Assembly: GCA_029237695.1 (NCBI GenBank)
Contig: CM055275.1
Coordinates: forward strand, 10,738,899 to 10,802,898
Length of the DNA: 64,000 nt
Direction of reading: 5' to 3'
Origin: Conchocele bisecta
Taxonomy: Eukaryota > Mollusca > Bivalvia > Lucinida > Thyasiridae
The notes under the pieces were generated by a model. The model saw only the letters and a program-made list of their open reading frames with translations. It did not search any database and was not told the DNA's origin. The stretch's first letter is position 1. Every line of letters starts with the position of its first letter. Of this stretch, positions 50,636 to 63,167 are shown one piece after another. A program made the translations under genes and the position numbers.

Positions 50636-51021
50636 AATACTGCTTATTTTAGTGGACGACTGGGCAATCAAAATGAATCAACTATTGAAACGTTTTACGT
50701 TTACACAAAATGGCATTTATTGTGGTTTTCAAACGCCTGTATCACCAGTCAACCAGTTGGTAATTTAAATTATCTCCTAAGCTATCGGGAGCATGCATTT
50801 TCAAGCTCTAAATTGCTCGAGATAAGGTGTCGATTCGGCCGTCTAAAATGGCTGCAAACGGCTATATCCCTAGAAAGCTATAATAGACATATTCCGCTCA
50901 CCCCGTGACGTCACGTGCCCTTGCAAATTTATCGGAAACCAACTTTTAGTACGACTATACGGCTATTGTGTTTTTACAGGTCATTGTTTCCCAATAATCC
51001 GCTTGCGTGCCCTCTGCACGT
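50636..51021. other. no gene recognised
   Basis: Short stretch with 'gtctaaaatggctgcaaacgg' and 'gtgacgtcacgtgcc' (about 50905-50920, a CRE overlapping an E-box). Nothing else supported. Confidence 0.35.
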
Positions 51022-51452
51022 TGACCTATGCAGCCAATACACAATGTATGTGTAAAGTTATCACTTTACATATTTGATAATAATCCTGCTATAACCCAAT
51101 ACATATATTTATATATATTTCCAGGTATGTGGCATCTTATTTATATTATATATTCCTATATAATTGTACATTGTGTCAATATTGCATGTTATGTAGTTAT
51201 TTATAAATGAAGCTGCAAAATAATTCTGGACTAGCACTTGGGTACTCTACACGTGCGCCGCCATGCTTACACAGTATGTCGGAGTTGTGTTATCATTTGT
51301 TAATGTATTGTTTTAGTCACGTTCGTATTGTAAGCATGTGTTGTAACTAGGACCTATGCAGTAGCCAATACACCATGTATGTGTGAAGTTATCACTTTAC
51401 AAAATATTATTTGATAATAATCCTGCTATAACCCAGTAAATATATCCAGAGA
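51022..51452 (+). repeat. direct duplication of about 95 bp
   Basis: 'gacctatgcagccaataca' ... 'gataataatcctgctataac' at 51022-51115 and again at 51350-51452, separated by about 235 bp. Could be a local duplication or ends of a small element. Confidence 0.7.
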
Positions 51453-51699
51453 TCGTCGGTCTGTCGTATTTATAGAACACTGATGACATTATGAATTTAT
51501 GGAAGGCGTAAATGTTATGCTTGACAGTCGTCGACAAACGTGTAGGAGATAAATGGCGAACAACCTAATCGATGCTCCGGCTGATATGCGACTAGACCTG
51601 TCACGAACGAAAATAATTGGATGATGTTACTTCATGGCAGCTGAAATCAGATAAGGTAATACAGATAGAGGATGGGTACGAAGACCCGTAGGGGACGTA

Positions 51700-51795
51700 T
51701 AATTTTCTTTCATTAATTCGTTCCCACGACATAATAATTCGTTCCCTTAATTTAACAATTCGTTCCCACGAATTAACAATTCGTTCGTTCCGAAT
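51700..51795. repeat. AATTCGTTCCCACGAATTAAC minisatellite-like repeat
   Basis: Four to five imperfect units of about 21 bp. Each is itself palindromic ('aattcg...cgaatt'). Related units flank 55755-56160. They adjoin the truncated end of the gag-like fragment. Confidence 0.75.
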
Positions 51796-52492
51796 TAACT
51801 CTTAGCCCTGTTGATATATTGAATAAATGTGCCACCCTGTTCTGGCTTACCGTTCTTAAATTTCTTCCTGAACCCTTCTACGGTTAAGTCACACCTTTTA
51901 AGCAAGGCTGTCTTCAATGTGTCATAATCAAGAGCATCTTCCAACGATAAACGGGAGCAAACATCTAGAGCTTTGCCCTTTAATAATGTCCTAAGGTGTA
52001 ATGACCACTGACCTTTCGGCCAACCTTGAACTTCTGAGTAACGTTCAAACCGTGCCAGATAACTATCCATATTGTCCTTATCTTGATCAAAATATGGTAA
52101 CGTTGGACCTTGTGCTCAACTACTGGACTATAATTATCCGATATTCCCATTTCTGCCTTCGCTATCTCAACGTTCTGCGTTGTCTCTAGCTCACGCATTT
52201 TACATTCGTACTCCAATGTAACTTTTGTCATTTGCAAATCTATTCTTACCTTTTCCATTTCTCGTTCCTCCATCAATCTGTCTGCCTCAAGCTTATCTTT
52301 CTCAGTCAGTCTCTCTACCTCTTTTGCTAGTCTGTCACCCTCAAGCCTATAGTTCTCAGTCTGTCTTTCTACCTCTTTTGCTAGTCTGTCAGCCTCAAGC
52401 CTATCTTTCTCAGCCTGTCTTTCAGATAGGACTACATATTCCATGTTTGCAAAATTTGAAACTTCAATTCCGTAATGTATCCACCGTCTCAA
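51795..52492 (-). pseudogene. gag-like fragment of a retroelement (coiled coil plus SCAN-like capsid segment)
   Basis: The N-terminal part (52492 down to about 52080) is a charged coiled coil with a roughly 17-residue repeat of the type EADRLAKEVERQTE, present about four times, followed by YECKMRELETTQ. After a frameshift near 52085-52100 a second frame (52070-51795) reads MDSYLARFERYSEVQGWPKG, then LRTLLKGKALDVCSRL and ALLKRCDLTVEGFRKKF. This resembles SCAN/gag capsid segments of Ty3/Gypsy-type elements that are numerous in bivalves. It ends in the CGTTCCCACGAATT repeat. No zinc knuckle, protease or reverse transcriptase follows, so only the start of gag remains. Confidence 0.6.
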
Positions 52493-52655
52493 TTTATCTT
52501 AGTTATTGCTATCCTACATTAAATTGTGTACATGTTTAGCCATTTTGTCATTCCATTTTCATGCTAGTATTACACATACCTCATGTTGTCATGTATTATG
52601 TTACCTGAGAGAATAAACGACTATTAAATGTATTATCAAGGCATGGCGAAACATA

Positions 52656-54516
52656 CAGTCGAACCTCTCTAAACCGGACACAGAGAAAACATAGTTGAGC
52701 TTCATTTGGAATTTACCTCTGATGATAATGGGTGTTCATGATCGCAAGACGCGTGTCTTGAAGTAGTCATATGTCTGTTTTACAGTGGAACGTCTCTAAA
52801 CCGGACACCATGGGGACCTCCCATGGTGTCCGGTTTAGAGAGGTTCACTGTATGTGAATATACAGTGGAACCTCTCTAAACCGGACACCATGGGATATAC
52901 AGTATGACCTCTATATACCAGTCACCATGGGATATACAGTATAACCTCTATATACCAGTCACCATGGGATTATAACAGTATAAAACCTCTATATACCAGG
53001 TCTCCATGGGATATAAAGTGGGAACCTCTCTTTAAACCGGACAACATGGATATACAGTGGAACCTCTATAATTTTACCAGTCACCATGGGATAATAACAG
53101 TATAACCTCTATATACCATTCACCCATTTGGGACTCCTACAGTTATAAACCTCCTATATACAGTCACCATGGGATATATAGTATAAACCTCTATATACAG
53201 TCACCATGGGATATACAGTGTAACCTCTATATCCAGTCACCATGGGATATACAGTGAACTATCTACCGGACACCATGGGATATTACAGTATACACATCCA
53301 GTCCATGGGATACAGTAGAACATCTCTAAACCGGACACCATGGGATATACTGGATCTCTAAACCAGACCATGGGATATACAGTATAACCTCATACCAGTC
53401 ACCATTGGGATATACAGTATGACATCTATACCAGTTTACCATGGGATACAGTATAACCTCTACATACCGTCACCTGGGATATCAGTGAAACATCTCTAAA
53501 CCGGACACCATGGGGTATACAGTATAACCACTATATACCAAGTCACCATGGGATACAGTAGAACATCTCTAAACCGGTACACCATGGGTATACAGTAACC
53601 TCTATATACCAGTCACCATGGGATATACAGTATAACCTCTATATACCGTCACCATGGATATACAGGAACATCTAAACCTACACCATGGGATATACAGTAT
53701 GACTCTATACCAGTCACCATGGGATATACAGTGGAACCTCTCTAAACCGGACACCATGGGATATACAGTATAACCTCTATATGCCAGTCATCATGGGATA
53801 TACAGTATGACCTCTATATACCAATCACCATGGGATATACAGTGGAACATCTCTAAACCGGACATCATGGGATATACAGTATAACCTCTATATACCAGTC
53901 ACCATGGGATATACAGTATAACCTCTATATACCAGTCACCATGGGATATATAGTATGACCTCTATATACCAGTCACCATGGGATATACAGTGCAACCTCT
54001 ATATAACAGTCACCATGGGATATACAGTATAACCTCTATATACCAGTCATCATGGGATATACAGTATAACCTCTATATACCAGTCACCATGGGATATACA
54101 GTGGAACATCTCTAAACCGGACATCATGGGAAATACAGTATGACCTCTATATACCATTCACCATGGGATATACAGTATAACTTCTATATACCAGTCACCA
54201 TGGGATATACAGTGGAACATCTCTAAACCGGACACCATGGGATATACAGTATACCCTCTATATACCAGTCACCATGGGATATACAGTATGACCTCTATAT
54301 ACCAGTCACCATACAGTGGAACATCTCTAAACCGGACATCATGGGAGGTCCCCAGGGCGTACTGTTTACTGTTTACTGTAATTAAGCATTCCATGTACTC
54401 TTTTGGTCATTTTAAATCATGAACAGACACGGCAATAAAACATAGATTACAGTGAAACCCATATAAATTAAACCAAATGGTGTCCACATAGTGTCCGGTT
54501 TAGAGAGGTTCCACTG
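52656..54516. mobile_element. Tigger/pogo-like element with its TIR expanded into a satellite
   Basis: Ends CAGTCGAACCTCTCTAAACC and, inverted from the right, CAGTGGAACCTCTCTAAACC, both continuing 'ggacac'; only one of 26 bases differs. Each is flanked by TA (52654-52655 and 54517-54518), the target used by Tc1/mariner and pogo/Tigger elements. The interior is almost wholly a tandem array of the same terminal sequence. No transposase. Confidence 0.8.
52785..54350 (+). repeat. 37-bp satellite made of the element's terminus, about 40 units
   Basis: Two alternating unit types: ACAGTGGAACATCTCTAAAC with 'cggacaccatgggatat', and ACAGTATAACCTCTATATAC with 'cagtcaccatgggatat'. The first equals the TIR of the enclosing element. 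52785-52853 is a head-to-head pair of termini. From 53030 to 53700 the units are unusually ragged, with many one-base gains and losses, which may be real decay or poor consensus. Confidence 0.93.
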
Positions 54517-54712
54517 TATGTCATTTCGCTACTTATGTGGATAAATAGGGCTTATAATTTGTCTACAGTCTGTTTCACGAAACATTTACAGCTATATACA
54601 CAATGCAAAAACAATATTTGTTTTCTGCTGTAAGGTATAGTGTATGGCATGGGTGGGTGGGGTAACGTTTTCCAAAATGAGTCAAGTATTGGTCAGAGTC
54701 TTCCACCTGTGC

Positions 54713-55086
54713 CAATGTGCATGCTCACGTGGTTACAACAACAACAACGTCGCCTACTCCAAAGTAAGTATTATTTGATATATTCCTTAATATTCAACGG
54801 ATTTTGATGAAAAATGGCGCAGCAAACGCGTCTTCATGAGATGCATTTGGTGGTCCAGGGAGTTTGGCACAGACTTATGTCGTTTTTGCAAAGAATCGAT
54901 TTCCGTGTCCGCGAAAATACAGAGACCACCAAATGCAGCTTAACAAGACGCGTTTGATGCGCTATATTTCATCAAAATCCGTTACGTAATAAGGACAATA
55001 TAAAATAATACGTACTTTGAATCAGATGGATTCTGGAAGTTTCAGTACTTGTTGTTGTTGTTAGTACCACGTGATCATACACCTTG
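54713..55086. mobile_element. E-box-tipped foldback MITE, copy in contig C
   Basis: Same family as 261-623. The right tip has 'accacgtgatcatacacctt'; the left tip is 'caatgtgcatgctcacgtgg'. Both keep CACGTG. Confidence 0.8.
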
Positions 55087-55123
55087 TGTGCTGCGCATGT
55101 GAAAACACAGACAAGTAGAAAGA

Positions 55124-55758
55124 TACATCTTGACGGCAAGGTACAACTTGGCGCTTTGTAACCAGTTTATAGCCACAGTTAGCTCGTCAGTTTTCAATTC
55201 CGAATGTGATCCGAATATTCGTATCAGGTACATGTAAATACCTGTTACGTCATTATGTTATCAGTCAGTACATTTTCGGCCAACTACAAATATCGTTACC
55301 TACTGTCTGTTTCGCGAAACCTTCCCAAATTGTACGGCCATATAAACAATGCAAAAACTAATAATGTTTTCGATAATATTAAATTTTATCAAAAATTAAG
55401 AATAAGCCTTCTTTTTATTTCGTGAAATTTGGTCAAATATTGATTTTATTACGAAACATTGATTTGTCTATGGGAATTTAATATGAGGGAAATGCGGTAG
55501 AGGAGCTGTGGGAGGAGTCAAAAAACAAAACAAATTGGAAACTGACTCCGAAACCTGGCCAAATAGCTTGGAAATGATCTAACTAAGAAAACAAAAATGT
55601 GGTAAGCACACAATAGTAATTTAAACTTATCTATGACTGGTAATTATCTGAAATACAGCAGTATTTATCTAAATAATTGCTCATGAAATACATCATTTAA
55701 AATTAGTGTAGACACTGATGATAAGTGGAAAAGTACATCTTGACGGCAAGGTACAACT
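55124..55758 (+). repeat. direct repeats TACATCTTGACGGCAAGGTA about 0.6 kb apart
   Basis: The 26-bp block ending 'caactt' is at 55124-55149 and 55733-55758. The segment between includes one copy (55305-55497) of a dispersed repeat with 'gttttcgataatatt' and 'attgattttattacgaaa' that recurs at 56652-56838 and partly at 54565 and 61585. Confidence 0.6.
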
Positions 55759-56165
55759 TTCACGAAATAACAATTCGTTCCCTCAATTTAACAATTCATT
55801 CCCACGAAATGACATTTCGTTCCCTCGAAATGACAACAGAAAATATAAAAAAACACATGAATAATATAAAGACACAGCTGAGATTATAAAACTGACGTAA
55901 TACTACGTCACTACGTAATACTACGTCACTACGTAATACTACGTCACGTCGGACAATCAGGGGCCCGTTTCACTACACATCGTACGAATAAGAAGTTCAT
56001 AAGTGCAAAATGTATAACATCCGTGGGAACGAATTGTTATTTCGTGGTAACGAATTGTTAAATTGAGGGAAATAATTGTTAATTCGTGGGAACGACTTGG
56101 TAAATTGAGGGAACGAATTGTTGTTTCGTGGGAACTAATTGTTATTTTGACGGAAGGAATTAATA
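55755..56165. mobile_element. element with inverted CGTTCCCACGAAAT arrays at both ends
   Basis: The left side (55758-55832) has 'aacaattcgttccctcaatt'-type units and the right side (56025-56160) the inverse 'gggaacgaattgtt'. The centre holds three 18-bp units CTACGTAATACTACGTCA (55892-55945) and a fragment starting GGGGCCCGTTTCACTA (55970). No coding capacity. Confidence 0.55.
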
Positions 56166-57689
56166 AAAAAAAATGAATTCTACGTCACCTGCGGGGCTCC
56201 TTAAAAAAGACATCCATATATCTAAAATTATGTAAGCTATCCCATACCCTGATTGACTCACCTTTACAAACAACAATATCCTCTCTATTCCGTGTATTGG
56301 CAGATTGGTGTGGCCTTCTACGCCGAACTGAAGAGATCTGACAAACTTCAAGTTTATACATCATTTGTTTGCTGTATCACATTACAAAACACACTAATAT
56401 ACAATCGGCATAATATAATGGTGTACCAATAAAGATCTCATGAACAATTATTTATAATATTTACGATATTTTCTTTCGATTCTATTTATAGAAAATAACA
56501 CAGTTGCAGTAAATATATTTGTTGAAATATCGCACGTGTTCTTAGGTACAAAATCGCATGGCGCGTCTCAATTATATCTATAACGTTGAATAAGTATGGT
56601 GGCGTCGTTATGTCATCTACTTGACGCCATATAGAAACACCATGTTAGTGTCTGTTTCACGAAACATGCCCACAATTTAACGGCTATATAAACAATGCAA
56701 AATCAATATGTTTTCGATAATATTTAATATTATCAAAATATAAGAATGAGCCTTCTTTGTATGTCGTGAAATTTGGTCCAATATTGATTTTATTACGAAA
56801 AATGAGTTCTGTATGTGAATTTAACATGGCGTAACATGAGGTGGTACATTGTACATCTTTTAAAAGCCATATGCCGCAAAAATTATCAATGTATCCCAAT
56901 TATTTTTCCTTTTAGATGTATTTTTATGACGCGTGGTAAAAACTTATATGACGTTTTAGATCAATGACGTCGAAATTACGAGGTTTTTATCAACGGCGTA
57001 TACAATACAAGAGGTGTTGATAAAATACCCGGACAAGTCCTATAGATTTGTCATCTGTTATCGCATGTCAACCAAATTTGGATATCTCGTAGCCTGGCCA
57101 AGTGTCTCCCATTAGGCCAAGACAAAGTAGGACATAATATTTATAAATGTTGCAGTTGCTTATGTAACGTCATGTTTTGGATTGCGGACCAAGTAATGTA
57201 ATTTCGTATGAATAATTTACAAATAAGGCAGAGTGAGAAGGTTTTGCGTTTCCCTGTTGTTTGCTGCTGTCTGAAATAAATTTGGAGAACAATAGCGACA
57301 TTATTTAATATTTTGTATGCGACGAAATATTTTTAAAATCTGACCTCATGACCGCAAATGACGTATTTTAACGACTGCCAGCTCTGTGTAAGATAATATG
57401 CCGGAAAAACCAAGAGATTATATTAAAGTGTGTATTTTACCACAAAACACGAGATATTGATGATGAGAAAAAGTCCATCATCGGGATGACAATATACGAA
57501 TGACACAGTCGGATAGACAATGGACATGAAGGCGCGAAAGGCTATGCCAGACATGGACGTACAAAGGTGACGTCGTCAGACGTTTGACCCAAAGTAAAAG
57601 TCTTGGTCGACTGACCACTTTTCGTGAAATGCCAGACCGGTTCAACTCATTGTGTTATTAAAAAGATTTAAATATGAGGAGACATATGG
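56166..57689. other. no gene recognised
   Basis: AT-rich. Contains the second copy of the dispersed repeat (56652-56838). The open frames of 63-71 codons have no recognisable content. Confidence 0.4.
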
Positions 57690-58080
57690 CTAGTTGGATC
57701 CCGATGATGGTGAACATGTTGCAGAAGGCCAGGCGAGTTACCAATTTCTCTCCAGTTTTAGGATAGTTGAAATGACATCTGTACATTTTTCCAATTGAGT
57801 GGTTACAGTGGATAAATCTATTATCAAATATCGTGGATTGAGGCGTTATTCAATCCTCCATATACGCCCAATCTTGCCCCATGTGATATCATTTCTTTAA
57901 TACCGTACATGAACAGCCGCATAAAGGGAATCCACTTCGACAACGTCAGCAGTCAATAATGTTACTGCTGGTATTGCAGGTGGTATGTTTGATCAAAGGT
58001 GAATTGCTTTGCCTGACTGAGCTGTCGGAAGTGCATGTAGTATAAAAACAAGATGTTATACCGTTTATTTTGAAAAATAA
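57690..58080 (+). pseudogene. mariner-like transposase remnant (C-terminal part)
   Basis: 57852-57953 reads NPPYTPNLAPCDIISLIPYM and continues RIKGIHFDN. This matches the mariner block HPPYSPDLAPxD with the third catalytic aspartate (57885-57887) and the downstream basic G-x-x-F motif. After a frameshift, 57958-58080 reads VTAGIAGGMFDQ and, after two stops, ends CYTVYFEK and a stop, like the usual mariner C-terminus. A possible earlier piece is W-I-P near 57690-57720. Frame changes and stops show it is dead. Mariner transposases are normally about 345 aa; most of the protein is not recognisable here. Confidence 0.5.
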
Positions 58081-58552
58081 TAACCCATTGTGCGAGCACG
58101 AATGAAAGCATGGACATGTTCTTCTTCCATTGAATAATATGGAGCATAACATTAACATAACGTCATTTTACCGTCGGGCCCCATACCGCGTGATGACGTT
58201 GTGTTGGTAACGATAAACTTGCCCATGATATATTAATGATGAGTTGTGCATATGAAATCGATGAAGCATTTATCAATCACCATGGATGTGAATTTTCAGT
58301 TAACCCAAGGCATATGGATGTTGCAGCATAATAATACTGGTTATTCAACCAACACTGGAAATCGAAAACTCTTGCAAGCAACCTATCCGCGATGATCAGT
58401 GGCTTGTAATAAAGTGAAGTGTTGGCAGTTTCAACATTAGCCACTCGAGTGACCGTACACGTCTATGTACATATTGTGCTTGCAAATCTTCTAAAATAAC
58501 CCAAAAAAGTGGACCTCAAGGCTAAAAAAGTGAACCTCGAGGCTGGGCGGGG
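58081..58552. other. no gene recognised
   Basis: AT-rich flank between the mariner remnant and the satellite. Near its end 'aaaagtggacctcaaggct' and 'aaaagtgaacctcgaggct' form a short direct repeat. Confidence 0.4.
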
Positions 58553-58602
58553 GGTGGGGGGGGGGGGGGGGGGTCGTCCGACCGCTCCGACCCCCCCCCC
58601 GG
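58545..58602. repeat. G-run and C-run pair
   Basis: An 18-20 base G homopolymer (with one T, about 58550-58573) and a 10-base C run (about 58591-58600) frame 'gtcgtccgaccgctccgac'. Sequence quality is likely poor here. Confidence 0.7.
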
Positions 58603-58611
58603 CTACGGGCC

Positions 58612-60854
58612 TGCATCTACAAGGGGTAAAACATGTACACATAGTGGTGTCGATATGGTCCCCACATATATGAGGAGTAACACATGTGCACATCATGGTG
58701 TTTATATGGTCCCACAATCTACAAGGGGTACAAGCAGGATCTACAAGGGGTAAAGCAGGTACACAATGGTGTCGATATGGTCCCACATCTACAAGGTGTA
58801 AAACATGTACACATAATGGTGTCGATATGGCCCCACAACTACAAGGGGTAGAACATGTACACATAATGGTGTCGATATGGTCCCACATCTTCAAGGGGTA
58901 AACCATGTACACATAATGGTGTCGATATGGTCCAACATTTACAAGGGGTAAAACATGTACACATCATGGTGTCGATATGACCCCACATATACAAGGGATA
59001 AACTATGTACACATAATGGTGTCGATATTGTCCCACATTTACAAAGGGTAAACCATGTACACATACTGGTGTCGATATAGTCCCACATCTTCAAGGAGTA
59101 AACCATGTACACATAATGGTGTCGATATGGCCCCACATCTACAAGGGGTAAAACATGTACACATAATGGTGTCAATATGGTCCCACATCTACAAGGTGTA
59201 AAACATGATGATCATCACATAATGGTGTCGATATGGCCCCACATATATAAAGGATAAACCATGTACAAATAATGGTGTCGATATGGCCCCACATATACAA
59301 GGTATAAACTATTTACACATAATGGTGTCGATATGGTCCCACATCTACAAAGGGTTAACCATGTACACATAATGGTGTCGATATGACCCCACATATACAA
59401 GGGGTAAAACTGGTACACTTAATGGTGTTGATATGGCCCCACATATACAAGTGATACACCATGCACACATAATGGTGTCGATATGGTCCCACAACTACAA
59501 GGGGTAAAATAGGTACACATCATGGTGTCGATATGGCCCCACATCTGCAACCCACATCTGCAATGGGTAAACCATGTACACATCATGGTGTCGATATGGC
59601 CCCACATATACAATGGGTAAACCATGTACACATCATGGTGTTGATATGGCCCCACATGTACAAAGTTTAAACCAAGTACACATAATGGTGTCAATATGGC
59701 CCACATATACAATGGGTAAACCATGTACACATCATGGTGTTGATATGGCCCCACATGTACAAAGTTTAAACCACGTACACATAATGGTGTCAATATGGCC
59801 CACATATAAAAGGGGTAAACTATGTACACATAATGGTGTCGATATGGCCCCACATATACAATGGGTAAACCAGGTACACATCATGGTGTTAATATGGCCC
59901 CACACATCTACAAAGGGGTAAAAACATTGTACCTTATGATGTCGATTGGCCCCCATCTGCAAAGGGTAAACCATGTACACATAATGAGGTCGATATGGCC
60001 CCACATATGCAAGGGGTAAAACAGGTACACATAGTGGTGTCAATATGGTCCCATATCTACAAGGGGTTAACCATGTACACATAATGGTGTCGATATGGTC
60101 CCACATCTACAAGGGGTAAACATGTACACATAATGGTGTCGATATGACCCCACATATACAAGGGGTAAACCATGTACACATAGCCCCACATCTACAAGGG
60201 GTAAAACATGTACACATAATGGTGTCGATATGCTCCCAAATCTACAAGGGGTAAACCATATACATATAATGTTGTCGACATGATCCTACATATAAAAGGG
60301 GTAAACATGTACACATCATCGTGTCGATATGGCAAAGGGTAAACCATGTACACACAATGGTGTTGATCTGGCCCCGCATCTACAATGGGTAAACCATGTA
60401 CACATAGTGGTGTCGATATGGCCCCTCATATACAAGGATAAACCATGTACACATAATGGTGTCGATATGGTCCCACATCTCCAATAGGTAAACCATGTAC
60501 ACATAATGGTGTCGATATGGTCCCACATCTGCAAGGGGTAAAACATGTACACATAATGGTGTCGATATGGCCCCACATATACAAGGGGTAAAACATGTAC
60601 ACATAATCGTGTCGATATGGCCCCACATCTACAAGAGGTAAAACATGTACACATAATGGTTTCGATTTGGTCCCACATCTACAAGGGATTAGCCATGTAC
60701 ACATAATGGTGTCGATATGGTCCCACATCTACAAGGGGGTAAACATGTACACATAATGGTGTCGATATGTTCCCACATCTACAAGGGGTAAAACATGTTC
60801 ACATAATGTTGTCGATATGGCCCCACATATATAAGGGATACACCATGTACAAAT
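58612..60854 (+). repeat. 49-bp satellite, about 45 copies
   Basis: TGTACACATAATGGTGTCGA followed by 'tatggccccacatatacaag' or 'tatggtcccacatctacaag' and 'gggtaaacca'. Two spacer types (AC-CATG / AACATG) and two middle types alternate irregularly. A few units are joined or shortened (for example about 59541-59560 and 60175-60190). Confidence 0.95.
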
Positions 60855-61704
60855 GAGCCGCGCCGCTAGAAAACCTGTCTTCGGGAGTCTGACGACGTCA
60901 CAAGATATGACGTCGTGAACTTAGCTGACGTAATTTCCGCTGAAATTTGTATGTTGCACTCTGGCTTCGAAGTTCAGTTACTTGTTGCAGAACAATAGGC
61001 TACGATACTCGTTCACTGCAAGGCGAGTTCACTCTCCAAAAGACAAAATGCTACCGTAACACTCCCAAAACAAACACAAGGCGGTGTAAAAAGCTGATAT
61101 TGCGGTAACAAATGTCTACAATAATGTTAGAGCGGGTCGGGTCTGACAGGCCATCGGCACTAACCGTCCGCCCATAAGTAAACACGTTTAAACCTAAGTT
61201 GATATCTTATATTGCGCATGTGTCGAAAGTTCATTTCCCCGTGAGTTTTACATTTGCGACACACAGTGCCAATACTAATTAAATCGTTTTCTATAGAACA
61301 ACATATGTAAACAAAGACTTCAATACATATGGTGCAATATGTACGTAACACATGTTTGTATACATGAATGCAGATTTATCTGAGTGTGTCTACATATTGG
61401 AATACCGATATTGTAAGTTAAGGCTTGTCACATTCCAATGAAGGTAAGCGTGACATAGACAGCAATCATACAGGTGACTTTGCTGCCGACGAACTTTTGA
61501 CTATTAAACACATTAAATCTAAAAAATAGTTTAAAGTAAATAATTTTCCATCAGTAACAAAAAAGTCACCCTGTATTTGATGAAATACCATCAAATATTG
61601 ATTTTGTTGCGAAAAACAGATTTTGCTATGGGAATTTAACATGGGGCCGATATTTCGGAAACATATTTCAATCACGTGCACGCAGTGGTTTGGTTGGTTA
61701 CTGG

Positions 61705-61780
61705 AGACTGACGTCATTTCCCATTAACGAACCAAATCACCGCGTGTCACGTGATTCGATATTTTTTAAAGATGGCGGCT
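61705..61780 (+). promoter_or_regulatory. CRE, E-box and YY1-like cluster inside the TIR element
   Basis: Within 75 bp: TGACGTCA (about 61710-61717), GTCACGTGATT (about 61747-61757) and a perfect AAGATGGCGGC (61769-61779). Such combinations are common in animal core promoters. The frame downstream (61856-62155, 99 codons) has no recognisable domain, so what it would drive is unknown. Confidence 0.35.
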
Positions 61781-62801
61781 AATATTCCTTTATAATCAGG
61801 AAGTGAACGTGTTTGATTTTAAAAAGCGAATTTAGGTTAGTGAGACGCATTTTTAGTGCAGTTAACGCTCGAAATCTTTGAGATTTATGTTAATGTATTA
61901 GCAACTGGAAAAATCTATGCCGAAAACCCACACCAAGCAGCGGGTTCGACAGGCTGCAACACGTTGTATAGGCGAATAAAACATTACGACTTCGCGTGGC
62001 TTTCTCTTACAATGGTAATGAATGCGAGTTTTTTGTACATTTCTAAATTAAACAATCTTCATTCCCGTGCGCATTTGAATTGTTTTGTACATTGTTTAGA
62101 GTCCACACAGCTTGTTATTATAATATTAACTGCATCAGAATATTTTGCAAATTAATATCGATAGCCTTTTGAATTTGACAATAATTGTATGTATTGTGAG
62201 ATCCAATAGTGTGAATCCTACCACATCGGACATAACCACGGTCTCATCGGCTCCACACTGTAGGTCGCTGACTTTGTTATACATGTTTGTTATTTATAGA
62301 TACAAAATATATAATACATGTATATATATAAATCAACGGGTTGTTCACTGATAATTAAAAAAAAAACATTGTTTAGAAAGGTGTTTCGTGTATATACAAA
62401 CAAGAATTGATAATCCAAGACACGATAGAATCACCTGTGGATTTGAACAGAGTGAGAGTGTATGTTTCCGTCTTAGACAGCCCAAAAAACACTAGACCCC
62501 GCTCTACCATATCCATTTTGTCCATGTAGCAGACTTCCAAGCGCTACCCTTGAAGGTGGTCTCCAATGGGCATCCGTCCGTTCGTCCTGTAAAACGTTTT
62601 AACAGTAATAAGGTAGGGACTTGAAACTTTGTGTGTGCCTTCCTTATAATGTGTGTAGATGCGCAAAGTGAATTTCGATTTTTGATTCGACCTCCCGGTC
62701 ATGGAGTATCTCACCATTTTCGACTTAGCATTTGGGAAAAGTGTGTATATTGCCATGGCGCGCCATCGACTGTGCACTAGTTTTAATGTCATTAATGTAA
62801 T

Positions 62802-63167
62802 TTTACATGCCCGCTCATTAGGCAAAACTATTCTTTACTGGAATTAAATAAGTGTATAATTGTGTCAACATTTCGCTAGTTCTAAAACATTAAGGAGTGC
62901 CCGCTATACAGATATAATAATTTGTAATATTTATTTTACTCATAGTGACTCGCGGTGTTATCTATTAGGCTATTTTCATATGCAAATGAGGCATGATATT
63001 TTTTTAATTATACTTTATATGATATACATTGCATAGTAATGCCAATCATTACGTGGGGTGTTATGGTGAATGAATGTTTATTTTGCCTGAAAATGTCATA
63101 TCTACAGAATATACGAAACGATCTGTAAAGAATAGTCTGTGCCTACTGAGTGGGCATGTACCTTTAC
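62802..63167. mobile_element. nested TIR element (ACATGCCC family)
   Basis: Diverged copy of 16895-17306: 'ttacatgcccgctcattagg' at the left, 'ctactgagtgggcatgtacc' at the right, and 'gtgactcgcggtgttatc' inside. Confidence 0.7.

Noticed and set aside
51022..51452. Solo LTR pair for the gag-like fragment
   Set aside because: The 95-bp direct repeats lack TG...CA ends and lie on one side only of the gag fragment.
58612..60854. Open frames of 60-144 codons with repeats of GPYRHHYVYMFYPL type
   Set aside because: Translations of the 49-bp satellite in reverse; no gene evidence.
61856..62155. 99-codon frame downstream of the promoter-like cluster
   Set aside because: No recognisable motif; may be chance inside a non-autonomous element.
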